DNA from: Marivita sp965656765
GTDB taxonomy: Bacteria; Pseudomonadota; Alphaproteobacteria; Rhodobacterales; Rhodobacteraceae
Direction of reading: 5' to 3'
Length of the DNA: 64,000 nt
Assembly: GCF_965656765.1 (NCBI RefSeq)
Contig: NZ_CBFHLV010000009.1
Span: 9,580 to 73,579 of the forward strand
Below the pieces are notes generated by a model. The model was not told the DNA's origin and searched no databases. It saw nothing but the letters and a program-made list of their open reading frames with translations. Below are positions 42,845 to 52,481 of the stretch, piece by piece (position 1 is the stretch's first letter; every line of letters begins with the position of its first letter). Both the position numbers and the translations under genes were made by a program.

Positions 42845-44720
42845 ATGCTGCGTCGTCGTTGTTGTTTTCCAGTGCGGTCAGCAATGATGCCTCAAGCTCT
42901 TTTTCAAGCTCCCTCGCGCGGGCGATATATGCGTCATTCTGTGCCGATGGGATGTTCGGATCCCACAGGTCAGCCAATTCGCGTACAGTATAGCGGTCAT
43001 GTTGGTAGAACAGCTTTTCTGCTTCGGACGCTTCGTAATCACTTAGACCAATGTTCTCGAGCACATAGCGACCAGCCCGCAAAGAGCTGTCGAACAGTTC
43101 GCGCACGATGTCATTCGCTCCGGCCTTGTACAGCCGGTAGGTGTGTGTCCGGTCGCGTGACCGTGCGACGATGTGGATGTCGGGGCGCAAGCGACGCGCA
43201 TACGTAACCAAACGTTCGGCCGCAATTGGATCATCCAAAGCCACCATCAGGACGCGCGCGTTGTCAATACCAGCCGCATGGAGCAGGTCTGGGCGGAGCG
43301 GGTCGCCAAAGAAGCCCTGATAGCCAAAGCGGCGCATCAGCTGAATGGTTTGTAGGTTGTTGTCGATCACGACGGTCTTGACCCCAACGGATTGCACCAA
43401 CCGATTGACGATCTGACCAAACCGCCCAATTCCGGCGATGATCACAGTGCCTTGCTGATCGATTTCATCATGTTCGAGGGCTTTGTCGCTATCCTTGAGG
43501 CGCTTGGACAGGACCTCGTAAAGGATAAAGGCCAGCGGTGTGATAAGCATCGACAGCGCTACAATGAGCAGCAGCCGATCGGCCAGATAGCCGGGCAAGA
43601 TGGATTGCTGAAGCGAGAAGGAAATCAGGACAAACCCAAATTCACCGGCTTGGGCAAGGCCAAGTGTGAAAAGCCATTGATCCCGCCCACGCAGTTTGAA
43701 GGCGCGGCCAAGGCCGTAAAGGATGATCCACTTGAGCAACATGATCCCAAGAGCAAGCCCGAGGATTGAAATTGGCTCTGAAAAGAGCAGGCCAAAGTCG
43801 ATGCCAGCGCCGACAGTGATAAAGAACAGGCCAAGCAACAAGCCCTTGAAGGGTTCAATGTCCGATTCCAGCTCGTGGCGGAATTCACTGTTGGCCAGAA
43901 CAACTCCAGCGAGGAAGGTGCCAAGGGCAGGGGACAACCCTACCGCAGTCATGAGAAAGGCGATGCCGATCACGATCAGAAGTGCCAGCGCCGTATACAT
44001 TTCGCGCAGGTGGGCGGCATGGATATAGCGAAAGAGCGGACGCGCACCGTACACGCCGCCCAAAATGATCAGGGCCACAGCGCCTAACGTCACGAGCGTT
44101 ACACCCCAACCTGGCAAACCTTCGACAAGGGACATGCTGTGCCCATGTGCGACGTCGTTTTCCAGAACGCTGCGTGTGATCGACCCATCTTCGTTCAACG
44201 ACGGAATGGACGGCACGGCCAGCAGGGGCAGGATGATCAACATCGGAATAACGGCGATGTCTTGGGTCAAAAGGACGGAGAATGTGGACCTTCCGCCGCT
44301 GGTCTGCATAAGACCTTTTTCGCTGAGGGTTTGGAGAACAATCGCAGTCGAGGACAGCGCAAAGATCATCCCAATCGCAAGCGAGGTTTGCCATACAAAA
44401 CCAAGATAAATGGCACCGGTCATCACGGCAAGCATGGTAATCAGCACTTGCAGTCCACCCAGCCCAATCAGTCGGTGGCGCATGTCCCACAGCGCGCGTG
44501 GCTCTAGCTCCAGTCCGATCAGGAACAGCATCATCACGACACCAAATTCGGCAAAGTGCTGCAAGTCCGTCGTGTCGGCAACCAAACCCAACCCCGGGCC
44601 AATGGCGACACCGGCCAGCAGATATCCCAGGACGGATCCCAAGCCCAAACGTGCAGCGATGGGCACGGCAATCACCGCAGCCAGCAGAAAAACCGACGCC
44701 AGGAAGAGAAATTCACCCAT
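42843..44720 (-). CDS. CPA2 family monovalent cation:proton antiporter (Kef type)
   Basis: 625 aa inner-membrane protein. About 12-13 TM helices occupy residues 1-390, including FGVVMMLFLIGLELEP and the SSTAIVLQTLSEKG segment. A TrkA-N/RCK nucleotide-binding domain follows at about 410-530, IIAGIGRFGQIVNRLVQ and DPLRPDLLHAAGID. This is the KefB/KefC or YbaL layout, exchanging K+ (or Na+) for protons, often protecting against electrophiles. No KefF/G partner gene is adjacent. Confidence 0.93.
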   Translation of the reverse strand: MGEFLFLASVFLLAAVIAVPIAARLGLGSVLGYLLAGVAIGPGLGLVADTTDLQHFAEFGVVMMLFLIGLELEPRALWDMRHRLIGLGGLQVLITMLAVMTGAIYLGFVWQTSLAIGMIFALSSTAIVLQTLSEKGLMQTSGGRSTFSVLLTQDIAVIPMLIILPLLAVPSIPSLNEDGSITRSVLENDVAHGHSMSLVEGLPGWGVTLVTLGAVALIILGGVYGARPLFRYIHAAHLREMYTALALLIVIGIAFLMTAVGLSPALGTFLAGVVLANSEFRHELESDIEPFKGLLLGLFFITVGAGIDFGLLFSEPISILGLALGIMLLKWIILYGLGRAFKLRGRDQWLFTLGLAQAGEFGFVLISFSLQQSILPGYLADRLLLIVALSMLITPLAFILYEVLSKRLKDSDKALEHDEIDQQGTVIIAGIGRFGQIVNRLVQSVGVKTVVIDNNLQTIQLMRRFGYQGFFGDPLRPDLLHAAGIDNARVLMVALDDPIAAERLVTYARRLRPDIHIVARSRDRTHTYRLYKAGANDIVRELFDSSLRAGRYVLENIGLSDYEASEAEKLFYQHDRYTVRELADLWDPNIPSAQNDAYIARARELEKELEASLLTALENNNDDAA

Positions 44721-44854
44721 TCAGATTATGCCTTTCGAACTGCAGACAGGATGCGCGTTTTCGCCCTGCGAACGCAACCAGATCGCGAGCGGGGTGCCGA
44801 AATAAGTGGCAATCGAGTGTCTTGCGGTGAAGGATTGGGCGGCGGGTTGCATGT

Positions 44855-47422
44855 TTACCCGTCCGGCATATCCAACACAACATTCCGGCCGTTCTTGGAG
44901 TAACGCAGTTCGTCTTCGCCTATCGCTGCAACGCGCCCGCCATCAAGACGATCACCTACCTTAACCTTTTGATAACGACCGTTCGACAACCGCACGAGCG
45001 CGCGGCGACTTGATGGTTTGCCATAGACCCCGATCAGGTTGATGCGCCGCAGATTGATGGCGTTCGACACAGTGGCCTGTCGGGCGACATTGGCCGTCGA
45101 TGGGATGCGCGGTTGCACTGTGCGCGGCGCGACGGCAGCGACTTGCGTAACTTCGGCGGGCTGGGACCGCTGCTGAACCCGCGACCGTTCGACGATTTGG
45201 GAAAAGTTGCGTGGCCGCGTCACCGGGGCGACAGATTGCGCCACAGCGAATTGAGTCGCGTCTGGTTGCGCTTCTTCTTCCTCAGCCTTGAGGGTCTCGG
45301 GCCGTGCGGCGGGCCGCAAGGCGGCAAGTTCGGCACGGGTGCGACCTGCCAATTGGGCGCGCTCGTTGCCTTCGATCAAGCCATCTGGACGTGACCGAGG
45401 GCGGAATTGTTCCAGTTCGGGCGCTACGGCGGCTATGGTGCCATCCTCGGTGGGTTCGGGGGTTACTTCGACCGGGGCCGGACGGACAGGTGGGACGACC
45501 GGTGGCAAGCCCGCGAAAATGCGTACGCCGTCTGGATTCAAAGCACCTTCTGGCGTAGCGATCACGAGACCACGCTCATCCAGGGCAAACTGTGTTCCCG
45601 GCGCGGCTGGGTTGGGCTGTGACAGATAGGTTTGATCGTTGCGCAATGCCTCGGCACGAGGCAGGGCTACCGCATCAAATTGCTCAACCCGCCCGTCGAT
45701 CGACGCCACATAGAGATCATCCAGAGTGGTTTGCGTCGGTGTTGACGGGGCTGCGGGTGAGCGCTGCCAAATTCCTGTTGCCGCATAGCGAGCATCGGCT
45801 TCTTCCGGTGTCAGCGCCGCTGGCGGAGGAAGAACGTCGGACAACCCAGTGTCAGTGTCAAAGGTTGTCTCAGTGCCACCCAATGCTGCGACTTGTGTTT
45901 CTGCATCGTCCTCGACGGGCGCTGTGATTGAACCATCAAGCGGCAAAAGTTCGACGTCCGGCATGCGTGCTATTGACGGTGTTTCATCGTCACGTTCGAA
46001 AAATCGCGACACGCCTTCGTCGAGGAACACGCTGGCCCATGCGGCAACGGCCAGCAGAAAGATCAACAGCGCGCTGGTCAGCATCAAGCCAAGGAACCGG
46101 GGCTTCCCGCCGATTTGCGGCTCGGCACGGGCCCCGAATACCGTCATGCGGGCGCGTTCGTCCTGTGCCTGAGGTGCCGCTTCCGGTTTTGCATCAGGAT
46201 TGCGACCTGCTCGCATTGCAGCGATTCGTGCAACTGCGGCGCGGGCGGGGGCCGGGTCATGCTTTGGTTTGGCGGTCGTATCGGGTGCGCCCGTGTCTTG
46301 CGCAGTCAAAGGCGGAGGTGAGGCTTCTACGGGCGTTTCTTTGACTGGCGCATCTGGGGCGGGGTTTCGACGGCTGAAAAAGCCAAAGCCCTTGCGTTCG
46401 ACCGGTTCTTCTACCGGATCATCCTGTAAGACTGGGGCTGTGATATCGCTGTCACGTGTCGATTTGCGCGCACCGCCAAGTTTGAATCGTGGTGCGTCTG
46501 GCGTGTCGACCACAGGCGGTTCCACACGCGGGGCTGCTGGCGCGTCACCGTCGGGCGCAGCGGAGCGCGAGGCGCGGATGGACGAAAACGAAGGTGCAGC
46601 AGTAGGCTCAGAGGGCTGCGCAGAAAGCGTAGGTCTGGACGTCTCTGGAACCTCATCCATCGCTGGGGCCAGAGTTGTAGATACAGGTGTATCCCAATCC
46701 GCGGCTCCGGGGGCTAACGCATCAGTCGCATCTCTACTTGCCGTCGGTGGTTCGGATACCTCTGGCTCCGGGGTGTCTGTAATTTCGAGAACCGGGTTGT
46801 CAGCTTCAATGTCATCCGGTTCTTCGGGTGCGACGTCTAGAACCTCGGGCTCAACAACCAGTTTTTCGGGAACGTCCTCGACAGCCGCGTCTGATGCAAC
46901 AATTTCAATTGGGTCGGCATCCTTTGCCGGAGCCTCGCCCGTCCAACTTGCCGCCTGACCAAAGTACACCTCACCGGCAAATTGTCCGTCTGGCGCGATG
47001 GCGACAAAAGATACCGGGTCGAAATGATGGCTTTTGGCAAAAGCCTCTGCTTCGTCCAGCGTTTCATTGGCCACGGCTGCGATGTGGATGCTGCCCGCAT
47101 CGTGGGACCAGTCAAAGCTCAGGTCATCGACGGCGTAAGGCGTGGCCCCATCCAGCGCGGCCCGCATGTCGTTTTGCAGCGCGTCGCCGGATTGACCAGT
47201 GTCGGGAATGGTCAGGTATTTGATCTGTTCATTCGGAATGACCAGCTTAACCTGACCGCCACGCGATGACATCGCATCCGCAGCCGAGCGCAAGTCGGCC
47301 AAAGCGCCGCGCAGGTCTTCTGCATCAAGTGCCACATCACCAACGGGCGTCCACCCATTGGGGACACGACGCAACAGCGAGATACCATCAAAAGAAAGGG
47401 TCAGGGCAAAGTCTGGCTTCAT
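44855..47422 (-). CDS. Large bitopic protein: GspL/PilM-like N-part, GspC/PilP-like C-terminus
   Basis: 855 aa, not a characterised family. Residues 1-165 look like a truncated actin-like fold of GspL/PilM type (LTLSFDGISLLRR, VKLVIPNEQIKYLTIP, SIHIAAVANETL). Residues 165-440 are Pro/Glu/Asp-rich and probably disordered. One TM helix spans about 443-467. The 470-785 region is again low complexity. Residues 790-853 (INLIGVYGKPSSRRALVRL, KVKVGDRLDGGRVAAIGEDE) resemble the GspC/PilP homology domain that meets the secretin. No SD is visible before the ATG. No secretion or pilus genes are nearby. Confidence 0.75.
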   Translation of the reverse strand: MKPDFALTLSFDGISLLRRVPNGWTPVGDVALDAEDLRGALADLRSAADAMSSRGGQVKLVIPNEQIKYLTIPDTGQSGDALQNDMRAALDGATPYAVDDLSFDWSHDAGSIHIAAVANETLDEAEAFAKSHHFDPVSFVAIAPDGQFAGEVYFGQAASWTGEAPAKDADPIEIVASDAAVEDVPEKLVVEPEVLDVAPEEPDDIEADNPVLEITDTPEPEVSEPPTASRDATDALAPGAADWDTPVSTTLAPAMDEVPETSRPTLSAQPSEPTAAPSFSSIRASRSAAPDGDAPAAPRVEPPVVDTPDAPRFKLGGARKSTRDSDITAPVLQDDPVEEPVERKGFGFFSRRNPAPDAPVKETPVEASPPPLTAQDTGAPDTTAKPKHDPAPARAAVARIAAMRAGRNPDAKPEAAPQAQDERARMTVFGARAEPQIGGKPRFLGLMLTSALLIFLLAVAAWASVFLDEGVSRFFERDDETPSIARMPDVELLPLDGSITAPVEDDAETQVAALGGTETTFDTDTGLSDVLPPPAALTPEEADARYAATGIWQRSPAAPSTPTQTTLDDLYVASIDGRVEQFDAVALPRAEALRNDQTYLSQPNPAAPGTQFALDERGLVIATPEGALNPDGVRIFAGLPPVVPPVRPAPVEVTPEPTEDGTIAAVAPELEQFRPRSRPDGLIEGNERAQLAGRTRAELAALRPAARPETLKAEEEEAQPDATQFAVAQSVAPVTRPRNFSQIVERSRVQQRSQPAEVTQVAAVAPRTVQPRIPSTANVARQATVSNAINLRRINLIGVYGKPSSRRALVRLSNGRYQKVKVGDRLDGGRVAAIGEDELRYSKNGRNVVLDMPDG

Positions 47423-47579
47423 AAGTGTATTTTAGCAGTCATTTGCGAGGGATGGGAGTCACTTACGCGCGTATTGAACGCCACAAAGCAAACTTTCGCG
47501 CGGGGAAAATTCGGCGCTTGTCAGCAACCTTGCGCGGCGTAATGGTGGAACAAGCTGTGCACGGAAAATAGAGGTCGTC

Positions 47580-48278
47580 ATGTCCAAAGTCACATGTTTC
47601 TTTGCTGCAATTGTCTTGGTCGTGGGGATTTCTCCGGTTTGTGCCGAGGCACAGGGCCAGATTGTTGTCACCGGAGAGGGTAGCGTGTTCGCGGTTCCGG
47701 ACATGGCGGTGATCAATATGGGGGCATCTGCCGAAGCAGACACAGCCAAAGACGCAATGGATCAAACCTCTGACATCACGGCAGCGATTCTCGACCGATT
47801 GACAGAGGCAGGTGTTGTGGCCCGCGACATCCAGACTTCGGATTTGAACCTGTCGCCGGTGTGGTCCAACCGGTCCTCGGCAAACACCAGACCGACGATT
47901 GACGGCTACCGTGCATCAAACCGTGTCACGGTGCGGGTGCGCGACCTTGACGCGTTGGGTCGCGTTCTGGATGCAGTTTTGACAGACGGCGCGAACGAGC
48001 TTGGTGGATTGCAGTTCAAGGTCTCAAACCCAGCGCCACTCATGAACGAGGCCCGTGTCAGAGCTGTGGCGGATGCCCGGGCGAAGGCGGAACTGTACGC
48101 GGACGCTGCCAAAGTAACGCTTGGTCCTTTGATTAGCCTGAATGAGACTGGTGCACGCGCGCCGCAGCCACAGTTGACGAACATGGCACGGATGTCGGAT
48201 GAAAGTGTTCCGGTGGCTCAGGGCGAAACTGAATTGCGCGCAAGTGTAACACTTGTCTATCAGATCCAGTCGGAATGA
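47580..48278 (+). CDS. SIMPL domain (YggE-like) exported protein
   Basis: 232 aa. Signal peptide MSKVTCFFAAIVLVVGISPV, then the DUF541/SIMPL fold: IVVTGEGSVFAVPDMAVINM, DIQTSDLNLSPVW, YRASNRVTVRVRDL and KAELYADAAKVTLG. Periplasmic; family members such as YggE are linked to oxidative-stress resistance with unclear chemistry. TAGAGG before the ATG. Divergent from the 855-aa gene. Confidence 0.92.
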   Translation: MSKVTCFFAAIVLVVGISPVCAEAQGQIVVTGEGSVFAVPDMAVINMGASAEADTAKDAMDQTSDITAAILDRLTEAGVVARDIQTSDLNLSPVWSNRSSANTRPTIDGYRASNRVTVRVRDLDALGRVLDAVLTDGANELGGLQFKVSNPAPLMNEARVRAVADARAKAELYADAAKVTLGPLISLNETGARAPQPQLTNMARMSDESVPVAQGETELRASVTLVYQIQSE

Positions 48279-48355
48279 TCTCTGCTCTATGCCTTCGGTG
48301 ACAGCGTGCCTATAGTGATAAAAAACGAGTAAGAGCAGTTCGCCTGAGGAACGTC

Positions 48356-49360
48356 ATGGCACGCCGTCCGGCACAACCAGATACCGTCAACATCATGATC
48401 GTCGGGCAAATGGGGCGATTGGCCTACGAATCCCTTTTGTTCGCTTTGTCGTTGCGGCGGAACACTCCCGATCCACGCTTCAAGCTTTACGTGGCAGAGC
48501 CGCAGGCGGGCGAGGCGTGGAAAACCGATCCCACCATCCGCCCGGAACCATTGCGCGAAATGCTGTTGGCACAGGGCGCAACGATCCTGCCGTTCCGCAG
48601 CCAGCATTTCGGCAGCGATTATCCCTATGGTAACAAGATTGAAGCTTTGTTCGCGTTGCCGAAAGGCGAGCCCTTCGTCTTTTTCGACACCGACACATTG
48701 GTTACGGGTGACCTTGCCGAGGTGCCGTTCGATTTCTCGAAACCAAGCGCGTCGCTGCGGGTAGAAGGCACATGGCCACAGCTAGAGCTGTACGGGCCGG
48801 GTTATGCTGCGATTTGGAAGTCGCTCTACGATCGGTTCGGTCTCGATTTTGAAAGCTCGCTTGATCTGTCGCAGCCGGATGAATACTGGCGTCGGTATCT
48901 CTACTTCAATGCTGGTTTTTTCTACTACAACTGCCCGCATGTGTTTGGTCAGGCATTTCTGGATATGGCTTTGTCGATCCGGAAAGACCCGCCGCCAGAA
49001 CTTGTGTGTCAGCAACTGACCCCGTGGCTCGACCAAATCGCATTGCCCTTGGTTATTCATAAATTCGGTGGAGGCAGGGACGCTTTGCCTGAAGGCTTCA
49101 TTGATGGGGCAACGACGTCGCATTACCGGAACATGCCTTTGCTATATGCACGCGAAAGCGATGAGGTGGTTGATCTGCTTGAAGAGATTTCAGCCCCGAA
49201 CCCGGTCAAACGTCTGCTAAAAGAGTACGAGCCGTTTAAGCGCATGATTTATCAAAATCGAGGTCACAAGGTCCGCGCATTATTCTACCGCGCGCATTTG
49301 CCCAGCCGCGAACAGCCGATCCGACAGAAGATCAAGAAAAACGGATTTTGGATGGTCTAG
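48356..49360 (+). CDS. GT-A-type glycosyltransferase-like protein
   Basis: 334 aa. A Rossmann-like start NIMIVGQMGRLAYESLLFAL and a DTD metal motif (111-113, FVFFDTDTLVTGD) suggest a nucleotide-sugar glycosyltransferase of GT-A fold, related in outline to GT8 or a DUF family. RYLYFNAGFFYYNC resembles the acceptor-loop of such enzymes. No TM or signal. GAGGAACG before the ATG. Acceptor and sugar unknown. Confidence 0.7.
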   Translation: MARRPAQPDTVNIMIVGQMGRLAYESLLFALSLRRNTPDPRFKLYVAEPQAGEAWKTDPTIRPEPLREMLLAQGATILPFRSQHFGSDYPYGNKIEALFALPKGEPFVFFDTDTLVTGDLAEVPFDFSKPSASLRVEGTWPQLELYGPGYAAIWKSLYDRFGLDFESSLDLSQPDEYWRRYLYFNAGFFYYNCPHVFGQAFLDMALSIRKDPPPELVCQQLTPWLDQIALPLVIHKFGGGRDALPEGFIDGATTSHYRNMPLLYARESDEVVDLLEEISAPNPVKRLLKEYEPFKRMIYQNRGHKVRALFYRAHLPSREQPIRQKIKKNGFWMV

Positions 49361-49407
49361 ACGTCACGCTGTCGCCACAATGGCTTGATTGATGCGACTT
49401 TACTTAA

Positions 49408-49454
49408 TTGCGGCTTGCCGCAACTTCTTTCCGAACCGCCCCAACTTCCGGGGC
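49408..49454 (+). terminator. Two stem-loops after the glycosyltransferase-like gene
   Basis: TTGCGGC/GCCGCAA (49408-49423, very tight loop) is followed by a CTTCTTT tract, then GCCCC-AACTTCC-GGGGC (49438-49454). Together they look like a terminator region in the 162-bp spacer before the metalloprotease gene. Confidence 0.4.
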
Positions 49455-49522
49455 ATTTAGGCTCAGAACGCCCTAGATCTCGCTTGGGCTTTTATCATCG
49501 CTTGTACGTACCGGAGACCCGC

Positions 49523-51391
49523 ATGGCCTTTCTTACAGCATTCACGTTTGATCCCACTGGTGACGAGATCATTGATGTCTTGGTCGATGGTTATGTTTGG
49601 GATTTGTCTGAATCTACAACAGTTACCTGGGCGCTGGCCGATGGCCTCAACGGCACCTGGATCGACCGTGAGGGAGCTGTTCAAACATTCGATTTGGCGC
49701 TGTCGTCCATTGAGCAATATATCAACGTTGATTTCGTTTTTCTGGGTGACTTCAATAACCCGATAGCTGCAGGCGAATCTGGTGCAGATATTGTCTATAC
49801 GTTGGACAATACAGAGGTGGATGATGGGACGCTGGCCTACGCCTATTATCCCGGTCCTGAACCGTTCACGGAGTTCGAGCAATACGAGACCGAAGGCGGC
49901 GACGTCTTCATGAATTTCTCAGCTGAGGTCAACGCCACATCAAGCTTTCAGCCGGGATCTGATGGGTTTTATACGGTCATCCATGAAATTGGGCACGCAA
50001 TGGGGCTCAAGCACCCATTTGACGGCAGCCCGGGACGGCCAACACTGGACACCTTGGATCAGTCAGTAGTGCGTGACCTCGATTGGTTCACGATGATGTC
50101 CTATTCGGACCAGAACGAGGATGAATTGGAGAGTTGGGATCCGGCAACGCCCATGGTTCTGGACGTGTTGGGCCTGCAGTTTCTCTATGGTGTCAACACA
50201 TCGACGAATGCGGGAGACTCAAATCTTCGTCTGACCAGCGAAAATTTCTATTACAGCATTTGGGACGCCAGCGGCGAAGATCGGGCAGATGCGTCCGACC
50301 AGTCCGAAGGATGGACGATCTTCCTACCCGATTTTCAGGCAACACCACTCGTGGAAACACTGTCTGGCTTTGCTCTGCCGTCGGATCAGTTCAACGGACG
50401 GCTGGTCGATTCAGCACCGACCGAGATGATCTGGCTCATGGGCGATATCGAAAACGCCACCGGATCGCGCTTTGACGATTGGATCAATGGCAACCGTTTT
50501 GACAACGATCTGCGCGGTGGTGGCGGCAATGATGAGCTTGAGGGCTACCAGGGCAATGATGTGATCGACGGTGGTGGGGGGCGCGACTTGGTGTATTTCT
50601 CGGGCGACCAGTCGTCCTACACGATCACCATTGGTGCAGACGCCGTCACGGTGCGGGATCGCAGCGTTGACGGCGCAGGGACTGACACGTTGCGCAACGT
50701 CGAGCTTGTTGAGTTCTATTCCGAAGACGACCGCAGCACGCTTGATTTGCGTGAATTCGGTGGTCCCGCAAACCTGACTGGGGCGCAATTGGAGAGTTTC
50801 GTCGAGCTGTATATTGCCTATTTCAACCGTGCGCCCGATGCTTTGGGTCTGAATTTTTGGGGCACTGCGTTCGCGAATGGCCGTTCGATTGAACAGATCG
50901 CGTCGGACTTCATTGATCAGGTCGAAACACGTGCGACATATCCATCGGATATGAGCAACGATGCCTTTGCGACCGCAGTCTACAACAATGTGCTGGGCCG
51001 GGTGCCGGATCAGGACGGATTTGATTTCTGGGTGGGTGTCTTGAACAGCGGTGCTGTCGACCCCGATCAGTTCATCCTCGCAGTCCTTGAAGGTGCCAAG
51101 GCAGATCCATCGCCTGATGCGTCACAGGATTTTATCAACCAGCAGCTTGCTGACCGGGACTATCTTGCGGCCAAAACCGATATCGGTGCGCTGTATGCAG
51201 TGCATCGCGGTATGTCTGACGTGGACAATGCGATAGCGGTCATGGCGGAGTTCGATGGTTCGGCCGGCAGCGTATCGGACGCTGTGGCAGCGGTGGATCA
51301 GTTCTATTCCGAAGCGATCAATCCCGAAACTGGGGCGTTCCTAATGCCGCTGGTCGGCGTGCTGGACAACCCGTTTGACGGCGTTGCATGA
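49523..51391 (+). CDS. M10 (serralysin-type) RTX metalloprotease with DUF4214 repeats
   Basis: 622 aa. Start at MAFLTAFTFDPTGDE with GGAG upstream; an in-frame start 138 bases earlier adds odd sequence. The zinc motif HEIGHAMGLKH (H154, E155, H158, H164) and Met-turn TMMSYSD mark the metzincin. A short RTX block follows (DLRGGGGNDELEGYQGNDVIDGGGGRD split over two repeats), then two DUF4214 units (ELYIAYFNRAPDALGLNFW and VYNNVLGRVPDQDGFDFW). No signal peptide, consistent with type I secretion, but no exporter genes are nearby. Confidence 0.9.
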   Translation: MAFLTAFTFDPTGDEIIDVLVDGYVWDLSESTTVTWALADGLNGTWIDREGAVQTFDLALSSIEQYINVDFVFLGDFNNPIAAGESGADIVYTLDNTEVDDGTLAYAYYPGPEPFTEFEQYETEGGDVFMNFSAEVNATSSFQPGSDGFYTVIHEIGHAMGLKHPFDGSPGRPTLDTLDQSVVRDLDWFTMMSYSDQNEDELESWDPATPMVLDVLGLQFLYGVNTSTNAGDSNLRLTSENFYYSIWDASGEDRADASDQSEGWTIFLPDFQATPLVETLSGFALPSDQFNGRLVDSAPTEMIWLMGDIENATGSRFDDWINGNRFDNDLRGGGGNDELEGYQGNDVIDGGGGRDLVYFSGDQSSYTITIGADAVTVRDRSVDGAGTDTLRNVELVEFYSEDDRSTLDLREFGGPANLTGAQLESFVELYIAYFNRAPDALGLNFWGTAFANGRSIEQIASDFIDQVETRATYPSDMSNDAFATAVYNNVLGRVPDQDGFDFWVGVLNSGAVDPDQFILAVLEGAKADPSPDASQDFINQQLADRDYLAAKTDIGALYAVHRGMSDVDNAIAVMAEFDGSAGSVSDAVAAVDQFYSEAINPETGAFLMPLVGVLDNPFDGVA

Positions 51392-51433
51392 AGCAACGAG
51401 AGTAAAACCCTTCGAAATCCCAAGGAGCTTTAC

Positions 51434-52099
51434 ATGGCGGATACGGGCTGGATCGAACAGTTTCGCGGCCTCAGCACCTTGCCGCAGCCTGTGAAAGATC
51501 AGCTTGTCGCGGAAAGCGCCGTGATGACCGTTCCGGCTGGGGTGGCGGTGTTCGGACCTGGGTCAGTACCAGACAACTTGTTGTTTTTACTCAGAGGGCG
51601 GGTTCGTGTTCAGCAAACGTCAGAAAGTGGACGCGATATTGTCCTTTATCGTGTAGAGGCTGGCGAAAGCTGTGTGTTGACCACTGCTTGTTTGCTGGCG
51701 CATGAGCCTTACTCAGCCGAAGGGATCACCGAGACCGAGGTAAAGGCCGTCGCCATCCCACGTGGCGCGTTTGACCGGTTGATGGCGTCATCGCGCGAGT
51801 TTCGGGAATTTGTTCTTACCGCCTATGCCCGTCGTATCACGGACCTCTTTCGTGTCATCGACGATGTCGCTTTTGGGCGGATTGATGTGCGTCTGGCTGC
51901 GCGGCTCATCAGCCTTGCACCTGACGAAAACAACCTTGTCGCGACACATCAGCAATTGGCGACTGAACTCGGAACTGCACGCGAAGTGATTTCTCGCGTG
52001 CTGCATGATTTCCAAAAACGTGGGTTTATTGCGCAATCAAGGGGCAAGATCACATTGCTGGATCGGGGCAAGATCACGCATTTGGCCGCAAGCGCGTAA
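51434..52099 (+). CDS. Crp/Fnr family regulator with a Cys pair
   Basis: 221 aa. The cyclic-nucleotide-binding-like beta-barrel is about 20-125, then a long helix and an HTH near 170-195 (THQQLATELGTAREVISRVL). The only cysteines are C80 and C86 in GESCVLTTACLLA, where cNMP-binding Crp has its phosphate-binding cassette, so ligand sensing by thiols is likely instead of cAMP. It heads the sulfide-oxidation genes. A tandem 24-bp in-frame repeat lies near the 3' end (RGKIT twice). Confidence 0.85.
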   Translation: MADTGWIEQFRGLSTLPQPVKDQLVAESAVMTVPAGVAVFGPGSVPDNLLFLLRGRVRVQQTSESGRDIVLYRVEAGESCVLTTACLLAHEPYSAEGITETEVKAVAIPRGAFDRLMASSREFREFVLTAYARRITDLFRVIDDVAFGRIDVRLAARLISLAPDENNLVATHQQLATELGTAREVISRVLHDFQKRGFIAQSRGKITLLDRGKITHLAASA

Positions 52100-52230
52100 A
52101 CTCTGAAAGCAAACAGCCTGCGACCAAATCACCGGACCTTCTACCGCTGAACCGTTAGGTGACAATATCACTGAAGGGGTAGAGACAAAGGCGTACCACC
52201 GAGTCAGCTTTGATTCTGGAGGGTTTTGAA

Positions 52231-52443
52231 ATGACAATCAATGTTGGCACAATCGACCGAGTACTGCGCGCTGTTCTGGGCGTAGTTCTGCTTTATCTCG
52301 CTTTCGGCAGCGGTCTGCCGCTCTTTGACGGCGCACTGTTCAAATACGGTGCTGCGGTGATTGGCGTGGTGATGCTGGTCGTGGCAGCGGTGCGTGTTTG
52401 CCCGCTCTATTCGATCATCGGCATCAAGACCTGCCGGGCCTGA
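52231..52443 (+). CDS. DUF2892 (YgaP-like) small membrane protein
   Basis: 70 aa. Two TM helices with the family pattern NVGTIDRVLRAVLGVVLLYLA and CPLYSIIGIKTC. DUF2892 often follows rhodaneses or persulfide dioxygenases, where it may conduct or sense sulfur compounds; its role is not established. GGAGGG precedes the ATG, 131 bp after the regulator gene and 38 bp before blh. Confidence 0.9.
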   Translation: MTINVGTIDRVLRAVLGVVLLYLAFGSGLPLFDGALFKYGAAVIGVVMLVVAAVRVCPLYSIIGIKTCRA

Positions 52444-52481
52444 ACCGGTCGCGATCTACGTTACTTATTAAGGAGGCACCC

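Noticed and set aside
52041..52077. Direct repeat of GGGGCAAGATCAC inside the Crp/Fnr gene
   Set aside because: A small in-frame duplication (24-bp period) encoding RGKIT twice at the C-terminus; no sign of a mobile or regulatory role.
52159..52171. GTGACAATATCAC before the DUF2892 gene as a Crp/Fnr site
   Set aside because: Arms are only four bases and the spacer is five instead of the six of Crp sites; too weak to list, though its position is suggestive.
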